In this document: positions 5,533-9,524 of the stretch, in pieces
Position numbering within the stretch: position 1 is the first letter of the stretch
Layout: the number at the start of each line of letters is the position of its first letter
Assembly (NCBI GenBank): GCA_020829485.1
Contig: JAIVFU010000198.1
Span: forward strand, 1-9,524
Reading direction: 5' to 3'
Length of the DNA: 9,524 bases
From: Nostoc sp. CHAB 5834
Lineage (GTDB): Bacteria > Cyanobacteriota > Cyanobacteriia > Cyanobacteriales > Nostocaceae
Notes under the pieces: model-generated
The model's input: only the letters and a program-made list of their open reading frames with translations
Databases searched by the model: none
What the model was told of the DNA's origin: nothing
Made by a program: the position numbers and the translations under genes

Positions 5533-5814
5533 ATTCTACCCCTTAAAAATTCTGTAAAATAACCATGCTTGCTATGTAGTTTTAAATCGCCAAATTTTAC
5601 CTTAAACGAGGAGGTATACTCAAAGACAGGTCAAATTGATATTGACAATTAGAATTATGTGTGTATTAGATTTATTGGACAGATATATAGCGTTCCGACT
5701 GGAATGAAATATTGTGTACTGAGTCTGAAAACCTTGCAGGGCAAAGTTTTTGTTTTAAAAACCTTTCAGTAATCAAACCGGATTGCTATATGTAGAAGAG
5801 AAATGTTATTGAGA
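5533..5814. other. AT-rich intergenic stretch, no gene
   Basis: Holds a weak hairpin GTTTTT/AAAAAC (5746-5751, 5757-5762) downstream of the HTH gene, the near-identical direct words AAAACCTTGCAG and AAAACCTTTCAG (from 5728 and 5757), and TTGACA (5642-5647) with a poor TATTAG 16 nt later on the plus strand. No plus-strand gene follows, so no promoter is claimed. Confidence 0.35.
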
Positions 5815-6117
5815 TCAAGGCGAATGAGTCAGACATAGCAATTGCCAAAGTTGTTCGGGAACTTCTTCAAAATGTTCCAGTAAAAAGTCCATGAATGCCA
5901 AATGTCGTAAATCATTAGGCTGAGGATAGCGTCTAAATTTACCTTGCTTAAACCAACCTCTGACCGTAGAATCAGAACGGCAGCATATTAGGGCAATTTG
6001 TTCATAACTCACATCCCATTTGGCATAAAATTCTTCTGGTTTCATACCAAATTCCCAGTGACTATAGAGTGAAATTAGATGAATTTCTCTTGCCCCTAAA
6101 ATCCGGGGGTTAGACAT
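5815..6117 (-). CDS. Small HTH-domain protein, probable regulator
   Basis: A 100-aa protein with ATG 6117 and GAGG about 9 nt upstream. Residues 36-58 (VSYEQIALICCRSDSTVRGWFKQ) read as a helix-turn-helix: first helix EQIALICC, turn RSD, recognition helix STVRGWFKQ, with the W-F pair common in such motifs. The N-terminal GAREIHLISLYSHWEFGMKPEEFYAKW is helical, and the C-terminal LRHLAFMDFLLEHFEEVPEQLWQLL is a strongly amphipathic helix that may dimerise. It resembles small HTH proteins found in cyanobacterial accessory DNA. Target and partner are unknown. The region upstream of its start carries several hairpins (6181-6316) that may be its control region. Confidence 0.7.
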   Translation of the reverse strand: MSNPRILGAREIHLISLYSHWEFGMKPEEFYAKWDVSYEQIALICCRSDSTVRGWFKQGKFRRYPQPNDLRHLAFMDFLLEHFEEVPEQLWQLLCLTHSP

Positions 6118-6180
6118 TAATACACCTCAAATATGTAAATATTGGAACTCATTTTTTACATCAGGTATTTGTTAGTCACA
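6118..6180. other. Leader side of the HTH gene
   Basis: AT-rich DNA that holds the GAGG ribosome binding site of the 5815-6117 gene (minus strand, near 6126). No further feature is supported. Confidence 0.4.
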
Positions 6181-6228
6181 GAGTTTATAGACACACCAAT
6201 AAAACCCAATTAAGCGGGTTTTAAACTC
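6181..6228. repeat. Compound hairpin GAGTTT...AAAACCC/GGGTTTT...AAACTC
   Basis: AAAACCC (6201-6207) pairs with GGGTTTT (6216-6222) over an 8-nt loop. The outer GAGTTT (6181-6186) pairs with AAACTC (6223-6228), with a 14-nt bulge on one side. Could end transcripts in either direction or be part of an untranslated RNA. Confidence 0.5.
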
Positions 6229-6242
6229 TTGATTCACTCTAA

Positions 6243-6258
6243 ATCTGCGTAAGCAGAT
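6243..6258. repeat. Hairpin ATCTGC-GTAA-GCAGAT
   Basis: A perfect 6-bp stem closed by GTAA, which on the plus-strand RNA is a GNRA-class tetraloop. Confidence 0.5.
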
Positions 6259-6285
6259 ATAGTTAAAATAGTTCCGTTATTTATA

Positions 6286-6316
6286 ATGGCTAGAATACCG
6301 ATTCAGGAATAGCCAT
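6286..6316. repeat. Inverted repeat ATGGCTA/TAGCCAT
   Basis: Perfect 7-bp arms at 6286-6292 and 6310-6316 with a 17-nt centre; the third structure in a row in this gap. Confidence 0.45.
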
Positions 6317-6360
6317 AAATAGTGGATAGGGTGCAATACGGTTCATTCAAGCCTTTTTTC

Positions 6361-6380
6361 TCCCCCTGCTTCCCCTGCTC
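6361..6380. repeat. Pyrimidine-rich near-tandem repeat TCCCCCTGCT/TCCCCTGCTC
   Basis: CCCCTGCT occurs twice in direct succession. Strings of this type are frequent in intergenic cyanobacterial DNA; no function is assigned. Confidence 0.4.
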
Positions 6381-6456
6381 AAGAACAGCCCGCCCCAACA
6401 GATAAATGTCCTTAACTAAACGGTATTGGGATAGAACGGGGATAGTGCTTCGGTTC

Positions 6457-6508
6457 AAAAAAAACGCCCTCTAACCACATTTTGCACGAGCTATACGGTG
6501 AGGAGGGC
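6457..6508 (-). terminator. Intrinsic terminator of the DNA polymerase transcript
   Basis: On the minus strand GCCCTC (6508-6503) pairs with GAGGGC (6471-6466), with an inner ACC/GGT pairing, and the stem is followed by G and eight T (6464-6457). It lies about 80 nt beyond the polymerase stop codon, the right place and orientation to end the right-hand transcript. The loop is long, so efficiency may be moderate. Confidence 0.6.
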
Positions 6509-6587
6509 AATTGAGTTTTTGACAAATCTTCTCAGAATAGCTTGACTGCAAATCAAACTTCAGTCGTACTGGGCAAGTTGGGGTAGT

Positions 6588-7193
6588 TCACCAGCTATTT
6601 GATGTTTTAATATCTATAACAACTGGAATAGGGCTGAGAAACTTTTGGGCAGCAGCAACCATACAATTGTGTAATATATGGCTAACTTGGTCAACTTCAG
6701 TCTCTGGACATTCCAGTACAATTTCATCATGTCTTACACAGATGAGTTTTGTTCTGAATTTAGCTAATGGATTTGAAAGTTTTACCATAGCTAATTTGTT
6801 GATGTCGGCATTTAAACCTTGTACTGGATGGTTAAATAGCTCTGATAGTCGGGGCTTGTTTACCCATCTCCGTCGTCTGTTTGCTAGTGTACGACTTTCC
6901 TTAATGCCTTGGATGTATTTACGTTTGATGTTTTCATGCCACTTAGCTATTCCAGGATAAGCTTCAAAGAATCGTTGACTGAAAGCTTTTGCTTGTTCTA
7001 ATGTCATTGCCACTCCATATTTTACTTGGGCGTAAATTTGGAGTTTGGCAGCGCCCATACCGAAAATCAATCCAAAGTTTATTGCTTTTGCTAATCTGCG
7101 GTCTTCTTCAGTCACTTCATTGATATATTTTCCAGTTACTAGAGATGCTGTTAATCGATGTAAGTCAGCCCCCTGGCGATAGACTTGGCACAT
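6588..7193 (-). CDS. Family A DNA polymerase, C-terminal fragment (fingers and palm) after a frameshift
   Basis: The downstream half of a Pol I-type polymerase, open for 201 codons from ATG 7193. It opens with MCQVYRQGADLHRLTA, the segment that normally follows motif A. Motif B (O-helix) is RRLAKAINFGLIFGM (32-46), with Arg32, Lys36 and Phe40 matching E. coli Arg754, Lys758 and Phe762; Phe44 stands where E. coli has Tyr766. Motif C is VRHDEIVLE (153-161), with catalytic Asp156. NHPVQGLNADINKLAM (121-136) is the conserved Q-helix region. Motif A lies on the other fragment, so this piece alone lacks one catalytic Asp and cannot be an active polymerase. The ATG has no good SD and is probably an internal Met rather than a true start. 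Confidence 0.85.
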   Translation of the reverse strand: MCQVYRQGADLHRLTASLVTGKYINEVTEEDRRLAKAINFGLIFGMGAAKLQIYAQVKYGVAMTLEQAKAFSQRFFEAYPGIAKWHENIKRKYIQGIKESRTLANRRRRWVNKPRLSELFNHPVQGLNADINKLAMVKLSNPLAKFRTKLICVRHDEIVLECPETEVDQVSHILHNCMVAAAQKFLSPIPVVIDIKTSNSW

Positions 7194-7205
7194 CTTTGAC
7201 CACTA
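7151..7205 (-). other. Frameshift junction splitting the polymerase
   Basis: Frame 1 runs into TAA 7153-7151; frame 2 is closed upstream by TAG 7205-7203. The switch must lie between, and homology places it at about 7194-7202, just before MCQVYRQG. A net loss of one base (for example CAAAAG to CAAAG) would restore the frame; a loss of four would also restore the usual spacing of eight residues between LS of motif A and the YRQGADLHR segment as judged against remembered E. coli Pol I. No X-XXY-YYZ slippery heptamer is present, so programmed -1 slippage is unlikely. Sequencing error remains possible. Confidence 0.7.
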
Positions 7206-8362
7206 AGCCGAGCCATAATTCGTAGTTCTATTTGGGAGTAATCGGCTTTGATAATTTTATAGCCAGGGGCAGCAATGAAGCAGCTACGGGCTGCTTCATC
7301 ACGGGGAATATTTTGTAGAGGTGGTTTGCGGCAAGAAAATCTACCGGATTTTGCCCCTAATTGATAATAGTTGGGATGAATTCTCCCAGTTTTGGGGTGG
7401 ATATGCTGGGGTAGTTTCTCGGTAAAAGTGCCGATAATTTTAGATAGACGGCGGTAAGAAAGCAATGCTTGAATTATGGGATACTGTGCAGCTAAAGAAA
7501 CTAATTTACTTTGATTAGTCGAGTTAATTTTGATACCAATAGCTTGTAGAGCAGCCAAAACTTGCTGAGGTGAATTCGGGTTGACTGCATCTGTCAGTTC
7601 TGGCAGCAATGACATCTGAGAACTAGCAATACGGAGTTGCTTGAGTTGGTTTAAAGCATCTGTTTTTTCAGCTTCTAGTTTTGCACCCAGTATCTGCCAT
7701 CGGGACAAGTCAAATAGCATTCCGTTAAGTTCCATTTGAGCTACAACAGGCATACACTGAAATTCCAGTCGGGCAATTTTGAGTAACTTTGTCTGCTTTA
7801 ACTTGTTGAGGAGAATTGGGTAAAGGTCAAGTAATATGGCAGCATCTACGGCAGCATAGTGCAATTGAATCTTGGTAAGAGGTTTACACCAATCACTGAT
7901 TTGTTGAGTTTTATCTAGTTGAAGGTGTAGTAGCTTTTTAACTATATTTTGTAAGGATGAGCTTGTTTTTAATCCTGCGGTTAGAACTTTATAAGCAAGT
8001 TGGGTATCAAAGAATTGACCAGAGGGTTGAAGTCCTGCGAGGGTGAGAAATTGCCAGTCGAACTTGGCATTATGTGCAATTTTGACAGCAGAGTTACAAA
8101 GCAGTTTTTTGAGTAGTGGGCGATCGCTTTTGGGAATAGCTGGTAAATCAATTAGCAGTACTGGATGGTTTGGTGCAGCTATTTGAATCAGTCTAATAGA
8201 ATCAGTTAGAGGGTCAAGTCCTGTTGTTTCACAATCTATGGCTAAAATTTCTGCATGAAACAGAGGTTGGAGAGCATAATTAAGAGTTGAAACATTGGAA
8301 GCAAGAGTATATTCTGGAGTATAAATACTGGTGTTATTTGTATTTATTAAGCTTATAGCCAT
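7151..8362 (-). CDS. Family A DNA polymerase, N-terminal fragment with 3'-5' proofreading exonuclease
   Basis: The upstream half of a plasmid- or phage-style Pol I without the 5'-3' nuclease domain. Residues 38-190 form a DEDDy exonuclease: Exo I AIDCETTGL (Asp43, Glu45), Exo II HNAKFD (Asp102), Exo III Tyr169-x3-Asp173, so proofreading residues are complete. Residues 200-330 carry the thumb. GRFSCRKPPLQNIPR (340-354) and motif A KADYSQIELR (372-381, catalytic Asp374) are the start of the palm. After LSG (385-387) the frame shifts and adds about 16 foreign residues before TAA. Joined to the 6588-7193 fragment the protein would be about 590 aa, the usual size for exo-plus-pol proteins of this kind. 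ATG 8362 has no clear SD. Enzymes of this type replicate or repair plasmid or phage DNA. Confidence 0.88.
   Translation of the reverse strand: MAISLINTNNTSIYTPEYTLASNVSTLNYALQPLFHAEILAIDCETTGLDPLTDSIRLIQIAAPNHPVLLIDLPAIPKSDRPLLKKLLCNSAVKIAHNAKFDWQFLTLAGLQPSGQFFDTQLAYKVLTAGLKTSSSLQNIVKKLLHLQLDKTQQISDWCKPLTKIQLHYAAVDAAILLDLYPILLNKLKQTKLLKIARLEFQCMPVVAQMELNGMLFDLSRWQILGAKLEAEKTDALNQLKQLRIASSQMSLLPELTDAVNPNSPQQVLAALQAIGIKINSTNQSKLVSLAAQYPIIQALLSYRRLSKIIGTFTEKLPQHIHPKTGRIHPNYYQLGAKSGRFSCRKPPLQNIPRDEAARSCFIAAPGYKIIKADYSQIELRIMARLSGQRCAKSIARGLTYID
8120..8127. repeat. HIP1 octamer GCGATCGC
   Basis: Highly iterated palindrome 1, within the exonuclease domain coding region. Confidence 0.9.
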
Positions 8363-8452
8363 AATGAATTAAATTTGAATTTATCACCTAGAAGCGATAG
8401 CTTGTATATCTAGCAACTTCAAATTAGTTTTATACAAAGATTTAAAAACCTA

Positions 8453-8563
8453 TTAAAGAGAGGTAATACTATAGCGGTGTGCAGTTGAGGGAGATACAAA
8501 AACTTTGCTGGAAAGATTGTACAGCAAGTACTTTTGTCTTCTCATCCGAGCGATAATTGCCAT
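8453..8563 (-). CDS. Candidate 36-aa basic microprotein
   Basis: Starts at ATG 8563 with GAGAGG about 9 nt upstream and ends at TAA 8453. The product begins MAIIARMRRQKYLLYNLSSK and ends in a Ser/Thr-rich tail. It is basic and has no membrane span. It lies in the 225-bp gap between the membrane-protein gene and the polymerase on the same strand, so it would be translated from the same transcript. Too short to prove from one sequence; I do not recognise it. The alternative is a leader stretch that merely happens to be open. Confidence 0.35.
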   Translation of the reverse strand: MAIIARMRRQKYLLYNLSSKVFVSPSTAHRYSITSL

Positions 8564-8587
8564 ATCGATATTCCTCTCTTTCTATGA

Positions 8588-9142
8588 TTAACTGACTTTA
8601 CGCTTACCTGTTTTTGCAATGTTAGAATGCTGAATATTCTCTCCATCAGATGTAAAAGCAGTAGGAGCCAATTCTCTAATAATGGGTGTGACAATTTCTG
8701 GTGCCAGTTCTAAACGATGCTTAATCTGTGCTTGCAACCAGGCTAAAGGAACACTTTTACTGTTGACTTTTTGTTTGATAATTAAGTCAGGATTGGATGT
8801 TGAAGCTTTTTTTATGGCAGTAGCAATTTTTCTGGCTGTCCGTAAATCAATTTTGTCTACATCAATGCTAATAAAGTTGTCTGGTTGAGGTTCTGGTTTT
8901 GATGTAATATGGTTAGTTGATTGATTTTTATTTTTCAAATTGAGAGATTTTTTAATATCACTAGATTCAAGGTGTGATTGTTCAGATATTGTGTGGTTAA
9001 TATGGTATTCGATGTTGAGTGTAAATTTCTGCCATAGATTGACTATTCCCACAACGAAATCAACGAGTATCACAACGGTATAGAAGGCTGTAATTCCAAT
9101 GATGAGATGATTTAAAACTTCTTGAATTTCTTGAGTATTCAT
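8588..9142 (-). CDS. Single-span membrane protein of unknown function, upstream of polymerase
   Basis: A 184-aa protein. Residues about 12-37 (HLIIGITAFYTVVILVDFVVGIVNLW) form one membrane helix near the N-terminus, with no signal peptidase site seen, so it is likely an anchor. A polar linker rich in Asn, Ser and Lys (45-90) leads to a folded C-terminal part: IDVDKIDLRTARKIATAIKKA (93-113), then KQKVNSKSVPLAWLQAQIKHRLELAPEIVTPIIREL (123-158). The D-L-R-x-A-R-x-I-A helix followed by a P-L-x-W-L-x-x-Q-I-K helix looks SAP-like, so nucleic-acid binding is possible but unproven. It is first in the minus-strand set that ends with the DNA polymerase, suggesting a role linked to replication at the membrane. 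No strong SD precedes ATG 9142. Confidence 0.65.
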   Translation of the reverse strand: MNTQEIQEVLNHLIIGITAFYTVVILVDFVVGIVNLWQKFTLNIEYHINHTISEQSHLESSDIKKSLNLKNKNQSTNHITSKPEPQPDNFISIDVDKIDLRTARKIATAIKKASTSNPDLIIKQKVNSKSVPLAWLQAQIKHRLELAPEIVTPIIRELAPTAFTSDGENIQHSNIAKTGKRKVS

Positions 9143-9180
9143 GATGACTAACTTGAAAATTTATGTTCATAATTAAAGAA

Positions 9181-9188
9181 GCGATCGC
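9181..9188. repeat. HIP1 octamer GCGATCGC
   Basis: Highly iterated palindrome 1 in the divergent intergenic region between the membrane-protein gene and the 75-aa gene. Confidence 0.9.
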
Positions 9189-9203
9189 TTCCATATAACA
9201 GAA

Positions 9204-9240
9204 AAATCCTCAGATGAAAATTTGAATAGACTGAGGATTT
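9204..9240 (+). promoter_or_regulatory. Inverted repeat covering the RBS of the 75-aa gene
   Basis: AAATCCTCAG (9204-9213) and CTGAGGATTT (9231-9240) are perfect 10-bp inverted copies over a 17-nt loop. The right arm includes GAGGA (9233-9237), the only SD for the TTG start at 9242. If the arm pairs in the mRNA, translation would be blocked; as DNA it could be an operator. The loop has TGAAAATT, repeated at 9243-9250 after the start codon. Confidence 0.5.
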
Positions 9241-9241
9241 A

Positions 9242-9469
9242 TTGAAAATTCAGAAGAGGCTAATTTGTACAGTTGAATTTGATGAAGGTTTAGGAGTTGG
9301 AATGCTTTGGGTCGAATCTAAGTTAGGCAAGGCATTGACATTACGCTTACCCCACCCCTCTTGTGCTGCGTGTTTAACTATGCTGCGTCGAATTGACCTG
9401 CTAAGTACACGTCACCATAAAAAAGGTGCGGAAATTAAGCTGCGATCGCAAAGTCTATTTGGCTGGTAA
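9242..9469 (+). CDS. Small protein of unknown function, 75 aa
   Basis: Starts with TTG 9242, GAGGA 4 nt upstream, and stops at TAA 9469. No closer ATG gives a good RBS; the next Met is residue 21. The sequence reads as an alternating strand region (RLICTVEFDEGLGVGMLWVESKLGKALTLRLPH), then Cys41-x-x-Cys44 in HPSCAACLTMLRRID, a His-His pair (58-59) and a basic C-terminus ending in SLFGW. The CxxC with nearby histidines could bind a metal, but only one such pair is present. Not recognised. It is divergent from the membrane-protein/polymerase set across a 99-bp gap. A HIP1 site lies in its coding region. Confidence 0.6.
   Translation: MKIQKRLICTVEFDEGLGVGMLWVESKLGKALTLRLPHPSCAACLTMLRRIDLLSTRHHKKGAEIKLRSQSLFGW
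9442..9449. repeat. HIP1 octamer GCGATCGC
   Basis: Highly iterated palindrome 1 inside the 75-aa gene. Confidence 0.9.
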
Positions 9470-9524
9470 AATTGTCATCTGGAATTTGGCACTTTGCGAT
9501 AATTTTCAAGGTTGACTTTTCATT

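Noticed and set aside
5642..5669. Plus-strand promoter TTGACA with TATTAG
   Set aside because: The -10 is weak and no plus-strand gene follows for more than 3 kb.
6667..6960. 97-codon plus-strand ORF opposite the polymerase
   Set aside because: Antisense shadow of the conserved polymerase coding sequence.
7190..7210. Programmed -1 ribosomal frameshifting in the polymerase gene
   Set aside because: No X-XXY-YYZ heptamer at the junction and no strong hairpin noticed just downstream on the minus strand.

Overview
The window looks like accessory DNA, probably plasmid or a mobile region, from a filamentous cyanobacterium of the Nostoc/Anabaena type. The grounds are five HIP1 octamers (GCGATCGC, at 1977, 3260, 8120, 9181 and 9442), GC-rich interspersed repeats of the GCGTAGGCG(A/T)AGCCCGCCG kind, moderately AT-rich intergenic DNA, and proteins of plasmid type (tyrosine recombinase, two ribbon-helix-helix/coiled-coil proteins, an HNH endonuclease, a family A DNA polymerase without 5'-3' nuclease). 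No rRNA, tRNA, CRISPR array or recognisable rep gene is seen. The plasmid assignment is inference.

Left part (1-3203): the first 15 codons of what is probably an IS630-type transposase run off the left edge on the minus strand, next to a perfect AT-rich palindrome (141-178). Then comes a recombination and DNA-binding block. A minus-strand RHH/coiled-coil protein (378-926) is divergent from a complete tyrosine recombinase (1130-2212). In the shared intergenic region lies a 28-bp site with 11-6-11 dif-like architecture (1070-1097). The recombinase is followed by a 134-bp MITE-like element with 16-bp inverted ends and a GGCGG duplication (2249-2392), inserted in a GC-rich repeat. A second RHH protein with a coiled coil and a C-terminal HTH follows (2511-3203).

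Middle (3204-6587): a probable plus-strand operon encodes a GNAT acetyltransferase, an unrecognised 179-aa protein and a small HNH endonuclease (3465-4945). About 1.6 kb of gene-poor DNA follows. It holds a repeat-invaded ORF relic (5102-5278, minus), a 54-aa gene with a good RBS (5368-5532, minus), a 100-aa HTH protein (5815-6117, minus) and a row of hairpins ending in a minus-strand terminator (6457-6508).

Right part (6588-9524): a minus-strand set reads, in transcription order, a single-span membrane protein (9142-8588), a 36-aa candidate microprotein (8563-8453), and a DNA polymerase I-like protein with proofreading exonuclease, split by a frameshift into an exonuclease/palm half (8362-7151) and a fingers/palm half (7193-6588). 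Divergent to this is a 75-aa unrecognised protein (9242-9469) whose ribosome binding site sits in one arm of a 10-bp inverted repeat.

As inference, the block looks like plasmid maintenance and rearrangement functions: recombinase plus site, small DNA-binding proteins and an accessory polymerase. All assignments come from reading the sequence without database searches.
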